64,000 bases of DNA from NCBI GenBank assembly GCA_016744795.1, contig JADGDR010000003.1:238125-302124 (forward strand), read 5' to 3'. The translations under genes were made by a program, and so were the position numbers. How positions within the stretch are numbered: the stretch's first letter is position 1; each line of letters starts with the position of its first letter. This stretch comes from Sulfurospirillum sp. (GTDB lineage: Bacteria > Campylobacterota > Campylobacteria > Campylobacterales > Sulfurospirillaceae). The notes beneath the pieces were generated by a model. The model was not told where the DNA came from, did not search any database, and worked only from the letters and a program-made list of their open reading frames with translations. This document shows, one piece after another, positions 20,668-29,883 of the stretch.

Positions 20668-21090
20668 CTATATATTGCCAAGTTTTTGTTTGATACTATC
20701 TCTAAATAGAGGTATATGCGCATTCAAACTTTCTTGGAATTCTGTTTTATCCGCTTCTAGGTCTTTCAAAAACGCAGTATACTCTTCTTCGAGTTCACTC
20801 TGTTTTTGTTCAACTTTTTTAGCGGCAATCTCTTTTGCCTCATTCAAAGCCACTTCTCTAATCTTCCCTGCTTCTGCTTTCGCATTGCGGATGATTTGAT
20901 CAGCCTCCTTGAAGTAAGCCTCAACATCGCTGGTATTTTTACCTGCATTTTCTAGGTCGCGCTTTATTGAGTCATTTCTGTTGTCAATAAACTCTAAAAG
21001 CGGTCTGTAGAGTATCTTGTTGAGAAGTATCAACAAGGTAAAAAACACAAATCCAGTTACCAGCAAAAGTATTGGGCTAATGTCCAACAT
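20668..21090 (-). CDS. atpF': ATP synthase Fo b' subunit
   Basis: This is a second peripheral stalk subunit, paired with b. It has one N-terminal membrane helix (about residues 5-25), then the conserved RPLLEFIDNRNDSIKRDLENA segment with a long charged helix. The 140-residue length is typical. It is the first gene of the F1 cluster. The a and c subunit genes are not nearby, which is the usual arrangement in Campylobacterota. Confidence 0.93.
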   Translation of the reverse strand: MLDISPILLLVTGFVFFTLLILLNKILYRPLLEFIDNRNDSIKRDLENAGKNTSDVEAYFKEADQIIRNAKAEAGKIREVALNEAKEIAAKKVEQKQSELEEEYTAFLKDLEADKTEFQESLNAHIPLFRDSIKQKLGNI

Positions 21091-21209
21091 GTTTTTGCTC
21101 CTTTAACTAGTAATCACTACCTAATTTAGCTATAACTAACAAGTAGTCATAACTAAAATTGTGCGGATTTTAACATAAATAAGTAAAAATCTTTATTAAA
21201 TTAAGAAAG

Positions 21210-22064
21210 TTATTGAATTCTTTCTAAAAAGTGAATAATTGATTCACTATTTTTAAACTCAATTGTTATAGCAGAAGCTTTTATTTTGGTCTTTAGACCA
21301 AAGTCATTTAGCCTTTTTTCTAATTGTGTAAATTCTAATTTTTCTTTTACAACAGTTGACTTTTGAATACTACTTTTTGGCTCATGTGCTTTTATTTTTT
21401 TTACAAGTTGCTCAGTCTCTCTTACACTTAGTTTTTGTCCTAAAATTGTATTTACTACTGTTTGTTCATCTTCTTCATCAAGTCCGACGATAACTTTTGC
21501 GTGCCCTTGAGAGAGTTTGCCTTCAATGACTAAATCTTTTGTTATTTGCGTTAACACAAGAAGCCTTAATGTATTAGTTATTTGAGTACGACTTTTTTTT
21601 ATGATTTCAGAGAGTCCTTCTTGAGTAATATTGTACTCTTCAATAAGCTCTTTATATGCAATTGCAAGCTCTATAGGATTTAAATCTTCTCTTTGAATAT
21701 TTTCAATAAGAGCTAACTCTCTTAAGTTTTCAGACTCTATATCAGCAACGATTGCTCTTATAGTTTTTAATCCGGCTTCTTTTGTTGCACGGAATCTTCT
21801 CTCACCTGCAAGAAGCATATAATCATCATCTTTTTCAACAACAATAATAGGCTGAAGTAACCCATGCTTTAAAATAGATTCACTAAGCTCTTTTATTGCT
21901 TTTTCATTAAAATATTTTCTTGGTTGATACGGATTTGAAGAGATTCTAGTAACATTTATATCTCTAATTAAATCTTGTGAATTCTCAACACCTTGCTTAT
22001 AAGCATCTTCAACATCATCAAATATAGCACCAAGTCCTCTTCCTAAAGCTTTTTTACTACCCAT
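21210..22064 (-). CDS. parB: Chromosome partitioning protein ParB
   Basis: ParB is a CTP-dependent DNA clamp that loads at parS sites and works with ParA in chromosome segregation. The N-terminal box ends near residue 25, and the CTP-binding fold includes NPYQPRKYF and LLAGERRFRATKEAG. A helix-turn-helix follows (ITQEGLSEIIKKSRTQITNTL). The C-terminal region (about 235-284) is the dimerization domain. The gene starts 27 bases after parA. I found no clear parS (GTTTCACGTGAAAC type) in the window. Confidence 0.96.
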   Translation of the reverse strand: MGSKKALGRGLGAIFDDVEDAYKQGVENSQDLIRDINVTRISSNPYQPRKYFNEKAIKELSESILKHGLLQPIIVVEKDDDYMLLAGERRFRATKEAGLKTIRAIVADIESENLRELALIENIQREDLNPIELAIAYKELIEEYNITQEGLSEIIKKSRTQITNTLRLLVLTQITKDLVIEGKLSQGHAKVIVGLDEEDEQTVVNTILGQKLSVRETEQLVKKIKAHEPKSSIQKSTVVKEKLEFTQLEKRLNDFGLKTKIKASAITIEFKNSESIIHFLERIQ

Positions 22065-22091
22065 TTTTACTTCTCACAAAATATTTCATAC

Positions 22092-22877
22092 TTAACTCGC
22101 TAAAATAGAATTTGCTAAATTTTGATAAGCTTTTGAACCTGGGGATTGTACATCATAAAGTATAATTGGTTTTCCAAAACTTGGAGACTCCGCAAGTTTA
22201 ACATTTCTTGGGATTACTACAAAATTTGATGTCTCATCATCGACAAAAAGTTTATTTTTAAAATGTTGTTTTAAATCTGCAAATACCTGTTTAGATAAAT
22301 TATTTTGAGTACTATACATTGTAGGTAAAAAACCTTTTATCTCTAGTTTTGGATTAATTGTTCTTTTAATAAGTTTTACAGTATTTAAAAGTTGAGCTAA
22401 TCCCTCTAATGCAAAAAACTCACACTGAATAGGAATAATCACAGAATTCGCAGCACTAAGTGCATTTATTGTGATACTTCCAAGAGCAGGAGGAGAATCA
22501 ATAATAATATAATCATATTGGTCTTTTATCTCTTCTAACTTAGTCTTTAAAATAAGCTCTCTACCTTGTGTTTTTGCATCATAAAACTCTTTTTCAACAC
22601 CAACTAAACCTATATTTGACGGTGCTACATGTAGATTTTCAAGAGATGTCTCTAAAATTACTTGTGAAAGTTTTTTTCTTCCAATTAATACATGATATAT
22701 GTTATATTCATAATCACTTCTATGAATTCCTAAACCAGTTGTTGCATTTGATTGTGGATCGATATCAATCAACAATACTTTTTTTTCTGCGACAGCAAGG
22801 GACGCAGCTAAATTTACCGCTGTTGTCGTTTTACCCACGCCACCCTTCTGGTTTGCAATAGCTATAATTTCACTCAT
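22092..22877 (-). CDS. parA: Chromosome partitioning ATPase ParA/Soj
   Basis: ParA is a deviant Walker ATPase that moves ParB complexes over the nucleoid. The motif [15 protein letters not shown] starts at residue 10, and [13 protein letters not shown] and IIDSPPALG follow. The 261-residue length is that of chromosomal Soj, with no N-terminal DNA-binding domain. It follows birA after a 103-base gap, which may contain a promoter. One TACATGTA word lies inside at 22626. Confidence 0.97.
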   Translation of the reverse strand: MSEIIAIANQKGGVGKTTTAVNLAASLAVAEKKVLLIDIDPQSNATTGLGIHRSDYEYNIYHVLIGRKKLSQVILETSLENLHVAPSNIGLVGVEKEFYDAKTQGRELILKTKLEEIKDQYDYIIIDSPPALGSITINALSAANSVIIPIQCEFFALEGLAQLLNTVKLIKRTINPKLEIKGFLPTMYSTQNNLSKQVFADLKQHFKNKLFVDDETSNFVVIPRNVKLAESPSFGKPIILYDVQSPGSKAYQNLANSILAS

Positions 22878-22980
22878 TTTACTCTCCCCTTTTTACAGAA
22901 CAAGTCCAATAAAAATTCCTCGCAACTTTTGCGCTTGTCACTCTCTGTGAGAAAGCTTATATTATGCATAGATTTTTCTA

Positions 22981-23616
22981 TCATCGTAAACTGTACACCC
23001 TTTTATTTTCTACTTCAATTGAACCATCATATAGAAGCTTAGCATCTGCTAATGATTTTTTTTTACCATCTAAGTGAAAGGTAAAACCAAGACTATTTTG
23101 GAATTCTATCTTATACTTACTAAAAACATTCTTCCATGAAACTTTTTTAGAAAGTTTTTCTAAAAAAAGTTTTACCAATTTCTGTGGAGTTATTTGTATA
23201 TCTAAAGTGGCAAATTGTTCTGGTGCATGGAGGATGTTAATACCAATTGAGCCTATAATTGTATCTCTTATCTTAGTTGTTATAACTCCACCTATTTTAG
23301 AGTTTTTTATATAAAAATCATTTGGCCATTTTATCCATGTATTCGAACCTAACTCATATAAAACCTCTTTTAAAAGATACGAAAAATAGATAGAAATTGA
23401 TTCTAATTTCAAATCTTTTGGTAAGTGTTTCTCTTCTACACAAAAAGAGAAATATAGGTTTCCCTCATCACCTTCCCAAGCATTACCTCTACTTCCCACT
23501 CCATCACTTTGAAAATCTACTCCAACGGCAAAAGGAGGAGTAATAGCACCATTTTTTATATTTTCAATAAGGTACTTATGAGTTGAGGGGAGAGTTTTAA
23601 ACCAACGTGTTTCCAA
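22981..23616 (-). CDS. birA: Biotin-protein ligase BirA (catalytic form only)
   Basis: The enzyme makes biotinyl-AMP and attaches biotin to acetyl-CoA carboxylase BCCP or related carriers. Signatures SRGNAWEG and IKWPNDFY are present, followed by KIGGVITT. It has 211 residues and no N-terminal helix-turn-helix, so it is a ligase without the repressor function of E. coli BirA. The start overlaps the end of fmt by 20 bases, so the two are likely co-translated. Confidence 0.94.
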   Translation of the reverse strand: METRWFKTLPSTHKYLIENIKNGAITPPFAVGVDFQSDGVGSRGNAWEGDEGNLYFSFCVEEKHLPKDLKLESISIYFSYLLKEVLYELGSNTWIKWPNDFYIKNSKIGGVITTKIRDTIIGSIGINILHAPEQFATLDIQITPQKLVKLFLEKLSKKVSWKNVFSKYKIEFQNSLGFTFHLDGKKKSLADAKLLYDGSIEVENKRVYSLR

Positions 23617-24511
23617 CTTCTAACCTTTTCCCTCTAATATATTCTACTGAACTCATAGCTTTCTTTGATGCTGGTTGTATAGTTTTTATCTTTAAAGCTC
23701 CGCTCTTACATGTAACTATGATTCCATCCTCATTAGTGGCTATAATAGTACTTGGTTTACCAATGCCTTTAACTAATTCCATATCTTTTAATTTTAATCC
23801 AGAATCTAAAAATAGTCCTGGCCATGGATCATATGCTCTGAATTTTGTATATATTTCACTCGCAGTATCTTCTAAAAAAGAGACTAACCCATCAGCTTTT
23901 TTTATCTTTTTAGCATAAGAAGTATCTAAGCTTTTTTGTTTAATTGGTTCAATATCATGAAAGTGTTTAAGTGTTTTTATAGTTAGTTTTGAAGCCATTA
24001 TTGAAAGTTTTTCAAAAAGTTTATCTACCTTTATATGCTCATCAAGCTTAAAGTAAGAAAAGCCCAAAATATCTCCTGTATCTAAACCCTCTTCCATCAG
24101 CATTGATGTAACACCTGAAAATTTATCTTTATTTAGTAAAGATGATTGAATTGGACTTGCTCCTCTATATTGTGGTAGTAAAGAGGCATGAAGATTTATG
24201 CATGGTGCAATATCTAAAATTGTGCGAGGTAATATCTGCCCATAAGCAGCAACTACTATAAAGTCTGGCTTAAATGAATTAATATACTCATAAGCCTCAG
24301 TAGTCTTAAGTGTTTTAGGTTGATAAATTTCTAAAGATAATGAGTGTTCTAAAACATATGATTTTGTATGTGGTGGTGTTAACACCTGCTTTCTTCCTAC
24401 TGGCTTATCTGTTTGAGTAACCAAAAGAGGTACTTCTATATCTTTACATGTAATAAGCTCTTTTAAAATTTGGGTTGCATAATCAGGTGTCCCCATAAAC
24501 ACTACACGCAT
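23597..24511 (-). CDS. fmt: Methionyl-tRNA formyltransferase
   Basis: The enzyme formylates initiator Met-tRNA using 10-formyltetrahydrofolate. N-terminal MRVVFMGTPDYA, the folate-binding segment INLHASLLPQYRGASPIQ with catalytic His and a nearby Asn, and MLMEEGLDTGDIL all match the family. The 304-residue length includes the C-terminal OB-like domain from about 205. The ATG shares one base with the proB stop. It ends overlapping birA. Confidence 0.97.
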   Translation of the reverse strand: MRVVFMGTPDYATQILKELITCKDIEVPLLVTQTDKPVGRKQVLTPPHTKSYVLEHSLSLEIYQPKTLKTTEAYEYINSFKPDFIVVAAYGQILPRTILDIAPCINLHASLLPQYRGASPIQSSLLNKDKFSGVTSMLMEEGLDTGDILGFSYFKLDEHIKVDKLFEKLSIMASKLTIKTLKHFHDIEPIKQKSLDTSYAKKIKKADGLVSFLEDTASEIYTKFRAYDPWPGLFLDSGLKLKDMELVKGIGKPSTIIATNEDGIIVTCKSGALKIKTIQPASKKAMSSVEYIRGKRLEVGNTLV

Positions 24512-25275
24512 TAACTTTCCTTACAAATAAAGAGTGTTCCACCCTTATGAATACCATCAAGCATGTAACTTCTAATATCACTTAAATCAAAGCCACTTGC
24601 CATAAACATAGAGTGTTTTCTTTTTAAAAGAAAATCTGCTGATTTAAGTTTTGTTACTATACCACCTGTTGCAAAAACACTTCCTGTATCTTGAGGTAGA
24701 TTTAACTCCTCTTCGTCTATATAGTTTACTACTTTCTTGATTATGGCATCATTATACTTATTTGGATCTTTATCATAGTATCCATCAATATCAGAAAGAA
24801 TTACCAGCAAATCCGCTTTAAAATAGTGTGCTACATGAGCAGAAAGTTGGTCATTGTCACCAAAAACTAACTCGTCTATAGCTGTTGCATCATTTTCATT
24901 TATGATTGGTAATACATCATTCTTTATAAGAGTGTCAACAGCACACTTTGCATTTTGTGTCCTTTTTCTTGAATCAAAGTCATCAGCAGTAAGAAGTATT
25001 TGAGCACCTGTTTTTCCAAATTTTTCTAATTTTCTATTGTATAGTTCTACTAAATGTGGCTGTCCAACTGCAGCAATTGCTTGCCTATTTTGAAGTGGTT
25101 TTTTATCAAGTTTAAGTTTAGAGTAACCTGCTGCAACTGCAGCAGAACTAACCAATATAACTTCATTATCTTTCATAAGTTCAACTAAAAACTCTACAAG
25201 ATTGAACATTCTTTTTTTTTCAATTCGATTTTGTTCACTTAAAACATGACTTCCAACTTTTACAACAACCCTCAT
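24511..25275 (-). CDS. proB: Glutamate 5-kinase ProB without PUA domain
   Basis: ProB phosphorylates glutamate as the first step of proline synthesis. The amino-acid kinase fold is clear: MRVVVKVGSHVL, LVSSAAVAAGYSKL, INENDATAIDEL and FGDNDQLSAHVA. The chain ends at 254 residues, so the C-terminal PUA domain of E. coli ProB is missing, as in other Campylobacterota. It is four bases from obg. Confidence 0.96.
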   Translation of the reverse strand: MRVVVKVGSHVLSEQNRIEKKRMFNLVEFLVELMKDNEVILVSSAAVAAGYSKLKLDKKPLQNRQAIAAVGQPHLVELYNRKLEKFGKTGAQILLTADDFDSRKRTQNAKCAVDTLIKNDVLPIINENDATAIDELVFGDNDQLSAHVAHYFKADLLVILSDIDGYYDKDPNKYNDAIIKKVVNYIDEEELNLPQDTGSVFATGGIVTKLKSADFLLKRKHSMFMASGFDLSDIRSYMLDGIHKGGTLFICKES

Positions 25276-25279
25276 TTTA

Positions 25280-26392
25280 CTATTCCTCTACAATTTTTCT
25301 CGTTTCATTTACAGCACCTAAAAGTGCATACTTTATAGCTTCTAAATTCTTTCTTGATATTGATGAAAATGGCATTACAAAATATGGTAATGATTTATCA
25401 TAACCATCATATCCTTGTATATCTTGACAATATGCAGGTAAGTCATCTTCAAATCCAAAGTGTTTTCCATTTTTATTTGTCTTTAGACCAAGCATTTCTA
25501 TAAACTCTTTCGATTTTTCTTCTACCTCTTCTTGACTTAAAGCATCACTTCTTGTTAATGCTATTGCATATCCATTTTTAGAAAGATTTTCAGAGAAATT
25601 TTTAACCTCTTTTGCCAAAGTTTTATACTGCTCTTCAAGTTCTCTATAATTTGCAATATCAATCATGAAAAGTAAAAACTTGGTTCGTTCTATATGTTTT
25701 AAAAAGTCTAATCCAAGTCCTCTACCATCACTTGCACCCTCAATAATCCCTGGGATATCCGCCATAACATATGATTGAAAGTTATCAGTCTCTACAACGC
25801 CTAGTTTTGGTGTAAGCGTTGTAAATTCATAATTTGCTATTTCAGGTTGAGCATTTGAAATAACTGAAATAAGAGTTGATTTTCCTACATTTGGAAATCC
25901 AACAAGTCCAACGTCAGCTATTAGTTTAAGTTCTAGTTTTACGTCTCTGCTTTCACCATTTATTCCAGGTTGTGCGTAAGAAGGTCTTTGATTTGTTGGA
26001 CCTTTAAAATGTACATTTCCAAGTCCACCTTTTCCACCTTCTATGAAAAGTATTTTATCACCATCTTCAACTAAATCAAGCAAAATTTCTCCGCTCTCAC
26101 TATCAATAACTTGAGTGCCAGGAGGAACTACAACATCAAGTGATTCTCCATACTTACCATAACATTTTCTAGGCATACCTGGTTGTCCATTTTTGGCTTT
26201 TAAGTTTCCTGAACCTCTAAAGTGAGATAGTGTATGTGTATTTTTATCTACTCTAAAAAAGACATTACCACCTTTTCCACCATCACCACCATCAGGACCA
26301 CCCATGATGACGTGCTTTTCACGTCTAAAAGATACAGCACCTGCACCACCATTACCTGCTTTTAAATTTAACTGTACATTATCAACGAACAT
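25280..26392 (-). CDS. obg: Obg GTPase (ribosome assembly)
   Basis: Obg is a conserved GTPase of large-subunit ribosome maturation. The glycine-rich Obg fold (about 1-158, with [10 protein letters not shown]) precedes the G domain with [10 protein letters not shown] (G1), [10 protein letters not shown] (G3) and the specificity region LTRSDAL. The 370-residue length lacks the extended C-terminal domain of some homologues. It lies downstream of rplU-rpmA in the usual bacterial order. Confidence 0.97.
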   Translation of the reverse strand: MFVDNVQLNLKAGNGGAGAVSFRREKHVIMGGPDGGDGGKGGNVFFRVDKNTHTLSHFRGSGNLKAKNGQPGMPRKCYGKYGESLDVVVPPGTQVIDSESGEILLDLVEDGDKILFIEGGKGGLGNVHFKGPTNQRPSYAQPGINGESRDVKLELKLIADVGLVGFPNVGKSTLISVISNAQPEIANYEFTTLTPKLGVVETDNFQSYVMADIPGIIEGASDGRGLGLDFLKHIERTKFLLFMIDIANYRELEEQYKTLAKEVKNFSENLSKNGYAIALTRSDALSQEEVEEKSKEFIEMLGLKTNKNGKHFGFEDDLPAYCQDIQGYDGYDKSLPYFVMPFSSISRKNLEAIKYALLGAVNETRKIVEE

Positions 26393-26454
26393 GGGAAACC
26401 TTTGTTATTTGTTTTGGAAATTTTATTTTAAATTATTTATAATATCTACATGTA

Positions 26455-26506
26455 GAGATTACAAATAATCTCATTTGAGGAGTTAGGCGGACTTTAGTCC
26501 GCCTAA
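26455..26506 (-). promoter_or_regulatory. Two hairpins between rpmA and obg
   Basis: The gap of 117 bases contains TTAGGCGGACT paired with AGTCCGCCTAA (26483-26506, 11-bp stem, two-base loop) and GAGATTA/TAATCTC (26455-26472, four-base loop). The first begins four bases after the rpmA stop codon. Neither has a clear U-run on the minus strand, so partial termination or RNA processing is more likely than full termination. A 12-base palindrome TCTACATGTAGA lies next to them at 26445-26456. Confidence 0.5.
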
Positions 26507-26509
26507 TAA

Positions 26510-26764
26510 TTATGCGGGGATTACAGAAACTTTGTTTCTTTTTTTGTCTTTACGTTTAAATTCAACATGTCCATCTACTAAAGCGTAGATAGTATGGTCA
26601 TTTCCAATTCCAACATTATCACCAACATGAACTTTTGTTCCACGTTGACGAATTATAATATTACCTGCAAGTACAAATTCACCACCGAATTTCTTTACAC
26701 CAAGTCTACGACCTGCTGAATCTCTATTATTCTGGGTACTACCTTGACCTTTCTTATGTGCCAT
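26510..26764 (-). CDS. rpmA: Ribosomal protein bL27
   Basis: This large-subunit protein lies near the peptidyl transferase centre. The 84-residue chain begins [20 protein letters not shown], which is the diagnostic start. No N-terminal cleavable extension of the Firmicutes type is present. It follows rplU by 30 bases, with a ribosome binding site AAAAGGAAAA. Confidence 0.98.
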   Translation of the reverse strand: MAHKKGQGSTQNNRDSAGRRLGVKKFGGEFVLAGNIIIRQRGTKVHVGDNVGIGNDHTIYALVDGHVEFKRKDKKRNKVSVIPA

Positions 26765-26794
26765 TAGTTTTTCCTTTTCTTAGTGTCTATGGGA

Positions 26795-27103
26795 TTAAGC
26801 TTTAATGCTTAAAACTCTAACTTTAGTAAACTGTCTTCTAAAACCACGTTTAAGCTTAGAATCTTTTCTTCTACGCTTTTTAAAGATAATTACTTTTTTA
26901 TCTTTACCATCAGTTATAACTTCTAGTTCAACTTTTGCACCATCTACGAATGGAGCTCCCACTTTAAGTTCGCCGTTATTTACAGCTAAAACTTCAGTCA
27001 CCTCGATTTTCTCTTTTGGTTGAGCGTCAAGCTTGTCGAGATCTAAGATATCGCCTTCTTGAACTTTATACTGCTTCCCACCATTTTTAATGATTGCATA
27101 CAT
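26795..27103 (-). CDS. rplU: Ribosomal protein bL21
   Basis: This is a large-subunit ribosomal protein. The start used is the ATG at 27103 ([18 protein letters not shown]), with AAAAGGACATACTA upstream, giving 102 residues. An open frame ten codons longer has no family support. [18 protein letters not shown] near the end matches bL21. It is the first gene of the rplU-rpmA-obg run. Confidence 0.98.
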   Translation of the reverse strand: MYAIIKNGGKQYKVQEGDILDLDKLDAQPKEKIEVTEVLAVNNGELKVGAPFVDGAKVELEVITDGKDKKVIIFKKRRRKDSKLKRGFRRQFTKVRVLSIKA

Positions 27104-27144
27104 TAGTATGTCCTTTTCTGAAGAGTTTTTCAATTAAGGTGGTG

Positions 27145-27150
27145 ATTATA
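27145..27150 (-). promoter_or_regulatory. -10 element of the rplU promoter
   Basis: On the minus strand the sequence reads TATAAT about 42 bases before the rplU start codon. It would start transcription near 27138 with a leader of roughly 35 bases. Campylobacterota sigma70 promoters often rely on the -10 box alone, so the missing -35 does not count against it. Confidence 0.55.
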
Positions 27151-27220
27151 TCTGAAATTTCTTTAAGGTAAGATTAAAGTTTTATATGAAATACTAATGA
27201 CCTTTAATAGAAAGTTTCTA

Positions 27221-27228
27221 TATAAAAT
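27221..27228 (+). promoter_or_regulatory. Putative -10 element for the lipoprotein gene
   Basis: TATAAAAT lies 15 bases before the TTG start of the lipoprotein gene, with AAAGG between the two as ribosome binding site. The leader would be very short (about nine bases). This is a position-based inference. Confidence 0.35.
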
Positions 27229-27243
27229 AAACAAAGGTCTTCA

Positions 27244-28146
27244 TTGAAAATTATAAACATATTCTTCATAATTTTGATTGGAATAGTTTTTACTGCTTGT
27301 TCAGATAAACAAAAAATAATTAAAAAACAAATCTTAATTCAAAAAAAAATAGATAATTATAAAAAAGCTTTGAGCTACGAAGATAAAAGTGGGGTTATCA
27401 AAGGAGATAATTATGCTAATTACAGGCACTATTTAGACAAAGCAATAAAAGAAAAAAATCCAAAAGCATATTTCAAAGCTTTTAATGATTTCAAAAATCC
27501 TATTGGAAAAAAAGCTTATATTAAAGGCAAATATAAAATTGTTGCACAAAAAAGTACAAAAAAAGCTGCTAAATTTGCTCTTTTAACAATTGAAAATAAA
27601 AAAAATATAAATATAGCATGTGGTACGATTAAACTAGTTGACAAACAAAACATGTTTAATGCAGAACAATCATATAAAATTTATTTAGCTAATAAAAAAC
27701 AGGGCTGTATAAATATAGAAGATAAAAATTTTGATTATCAATTTACCCCAAATATCTCTTTTATAAACAAAACAATAAATAGTGATAAATACAAAAAAAG
27801 ACATGAAAAAGTTTTAAAAGAGTTAATTGATAATTATGCTATAAAAGCCATAAATGGTGATTTAATTACAAATTATATAAAATACGACGATAGATGGTTA
27901 ATGCTTTGCAAAAGTGCCACAGATTTGGCTTTTATAAGTTACAGAAAAAACAAAAAAGAATTAGCTGGTTATTATTTAGCACTTGCAAAAAAAATTATAG
28001 AGTCTACTCCATTAAATAAAAATAGATATTTCAAATATAACCTAAAAGAAAAAAATAGTAAAAAATACTACCACGTTAAAGCAAGAGCTAAAATTATCAA
28101 AACAGGTTCAGATAAAATTTTAAAGATACTTTTAAAAATAATATAG
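27244..28146 (+). CDS. Putative lipoprotein of unknown function
   Basis: I do not recognise the family. The 300-residue chain begins with a lipoprotein signal (VFTAC, Cys19) and is very rich in lysine. Residues about 20-70 are probably helical, residues about 95-180 are mixed beta-rich with three cysteines, and the C-terminal part (about 180-290) is helical. The start is TTG at 27244 with AAAGG eight bases upstream. It diverges from rplU and stands alone, with 37 bases before the next gene. The product is probably anchored in the outer or inner membrane facing the periplasm. Confidence 0.65.
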   Translation: MKIINIFFIILIGIVFTACSDKQKIIKKQILIQKKIDNYKKALSYEDKSGVIKGDNYANYRHYLDKAIKEKNPKAYFKAFNDFKNPIGKKAYIKGKYKIVAQKSTKKAAKFALLTIENKKNINIACGTIKLVDKQNMFNAEQSYKIYLANKKQGCINIEDKNFDYQFTPNISFINKTINSDKYKKRHEKVLKELIDNYAIKAINGDLITNYIKYDDRWLMLCKSATDLAFISYRKNKKELAGYYLALAKKIIESTPLNKNRYFKYNLKEKNSKKYYHVKARAKIIKTGSDKILKILLKII

Positions 28147-28183
28147 TTTCAATCAGTAATTCAGCATAAGGATACAAAAACAG

Positions 28184-28717
28184 ATGCAAAAAAAAATACT
28201 CATTCATACGGCTTTATTTGCTGAAGCAAAGTCTATTATAGAATTTTTCAAACTACAATGTTTACAAAAAAAACCTTATAAGATATATGCAAAAAATGAT
28301 ATTTTATTGATTGTATCAGGAATGGGCAAAAAAAATACTCTAAACATAAAAGATATTTTTGAAAATTACGATATAAAACGTGTTATAAATATAGGCATTG
28401 CAGGATGTAAAGATACTACTATAGAAATTGGCTCTTTATTTTGTACTAACCACGAGTTAAAAGATATAGAATTTGCAAGTTTAACAACAGTAGACAAAGC
28501 ACTTAAAAATCCTGAAAGTTTAGATACAATGCTAGTAGATATGGAAGCTGAAGCATTTTTACATGTAAGCAAACAATATCTACATGTAAAAGATATTTAT
28601 GTACTAAAGATAGTATCTGATCACTTAAATATAACAATACCCACGAAAGAATTTGTATGGAAAATTATAAAGAAAAATTTGAAAAACATATCAAAAACAG
28701 TAACTTCACAAAATTAG
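28184..28717 (+). CDS. Nucleoside-phosphorylase-like protein
   Basis: A 177-residue protein resembling a shortened nucleoside phosphorylase or MTA/SAH nucleosidase. It has an N-terminal Rossmann-like segment, VINIGIAGCKD where phosphorylases have their glycine-rich strand, and VDMEAEAF, matching the EMEG/EMEA ribose-binding motif, followed by a KIVSDH segment like the catalytic Asp region. It lacks roughly 55 residues compared with the full enzyme. It overlaps the radical SAM gene by 61 bases, an unusually large overlap. Two TACATGTA words 21 bases apart lie in it, each encoding Leu-His-Val. Confidence 0.6.
   Translation: MQKKILIHTALFAEAKSIIEFFKLQCLQKKPYKIYAKNDILLIVSGMGKKNTLNIKDIFENYDIKRVINIGIAGCKDTTIEIGSLFCTNHELKDIEFASLTTVDKALKNPESLDTMLVDMEAEAFLHVSKQYLHVKDIYVLKIVSDHLNITIPTKEFVWKIIKKNLKNISKTVTSQN
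28560..28588. repeat. Pair of TACATGTA palindromes, 21-base spacing
   Basis: Two copies of TACATGTA start at 28560 and 28581 inside the nucleoside-phosphorylase-like gene, each read as Leu-His-Val. They belong to the window-wide family of this word described under findings. Confidence 0.85.
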
Positions 28718-29883
28718 AAGGAAGCTTACAAGAATTTATAAAAGAGAAAGCTTTTTTATATAAACTTTCGTTTTCTGATATAAAACAGCTTATAGATATA
28801 TCTATTGACTTAAAAATGTGGGACGAAAATAGCATAAAAGATATTTGGCTTGATGATCAAAACAAGAAAAGAACTCTTTTACATGTAAAGAGTTTTTATG
28901 AAGAACTAAAAGCCAAACCGAAAAAATATGCTTCATTTAAAAGCACTCATAAAGACAATAAATTTAACTTTACTACTTATGAAAAAGAAGAACTTGGGCT
29001 TGGTATGTGTCCTGTTGCCTCACCAAAAACAAGATGCTGCAACCTTATGACGCTTGATGCAGTTGAAAGTTGTGGTTTTGATTGTTCTTACTGTTCTATT
29101 CAATCTTTTTACAACGAAAATAAAATAGGCTTTGATAAAAATTTTGCTAATAAGCTTAAAAATCTAAAGCTTGATGTCAATAAAACTTACCATATAGGAA
29201 CAGGACAGAGTTCTGATTCACTTATGTGGGGAAACAAGCATGGCATACTTGAAGCTTTATTTAAATTTGCTAGAACCAATCAAAATGTAATTTTAGAGTT
29301 GAAAACTAAATCAGATAACATAACATACTTACTTGAAAATGATGTTCCAAAGAACATACTTTGCACTTGGTCTATAAATACTCCAACTATAATAAAAAAT
29401 GAAGAACACTTAAGTGCTTCACTTGAAAAACGAATAGCCTGTGCAAGAGCATTGGCTAATAAAGGGGTTTTAGTTGGTTTTCATTTTCATCCTATTGTAG
29501 TATATGAAAACTATTTAGAAGAGTACAAAGAGGTTGTAAATACTCTTTTAGAAAACTTTAAGCCATCAGAAGTTGCACTTGTCTCTTTGGGAACTTTAAC
29601 TTTTATAAAACCTGTTATTAAAAAACTTAGAAGTCGTGATTTTAAAAGCAAAATTTTACAAATGCCTATGGTAAATGCTGGAGGTAAACAATCTTACCCC
29701 TTATCAATAAAAGAAGAGATGTTCAAAGGTGTTTATGAAGCATTCACTCCTTGGCATAAAGATGTTTACTTCTATATGTGCATGGAAGATGAAAGCCTTT
29801 GGAAAAAGGTTTTTGGATACGAGTATGCCCATAATGACGAGATGGAAAAAGACATGATAAACTCTTATCTAAATAAAATCTAA
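28657..29883 (+). CDS. Spore-photoproduct-lyase-like radical SAM protein
   Basis: This is a radical SAM enzyme with the canonical cluster motif C139-x3-C143-x2-C146 (ESCGFDCSYCSIQ). The segments YHIGTGQSSDSLMWG, LELKTKSDN and FHFHPIVVYENY are of the spore photoproduct lyase type. True SplB repairs a thymine dimer in spore DNA, but this organism is not expected to form spores, so a related DNA-repair or other radical reaction is inferred. It has 408 residues. The ATG lies 61 bases before the end of the preceding gene, preceded only by a weak GAAAG. It ends convergently, overlapping the GGDEF-EAL gene by 15 bases. Confidence 0.8.
   Translation: MENYKEKFEKHIKNSNFTKLEGSLQEFIKEKAFLYKLSFSDIKQLIDISIDLKMWDENSIKDIWLDDQNKKRTLLHVKSFYEELKAKPKKYASFKSTHKDNKFNFTTYEKEELGLGMCPVASPKTRCCNLMTLDAVESCGFDCSYCSIQSFYNENKIGFDKNFANKLKNLKLDVNKTYHIGTGQSSDSLMWGNKHGILEALFKFARTNQNVILELKTKSDNITYLLENDVPKNILCTWSINTPTIIKNEEHLSASLEKRIACARALANKGVLVGFHFHPIVVYENYLEEYKEVVNTLLENFKPSEVALVSLGTLTFIKPVIKKLRSRDFKSKILQMPMVNAGGKQSYPLSIKEEMFKGVYEAFTPWHKDVYFYMCMEDESLWKKVFGYEYAHNDEMEKDMINSYLNKI

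Noticed and set aside
22878..22980. parS site near parA/parB
   Set aside because: I looked for a GTTTCACGTGAAAC-type sequence there and across the window and saw none. The site may lie elsewhere.
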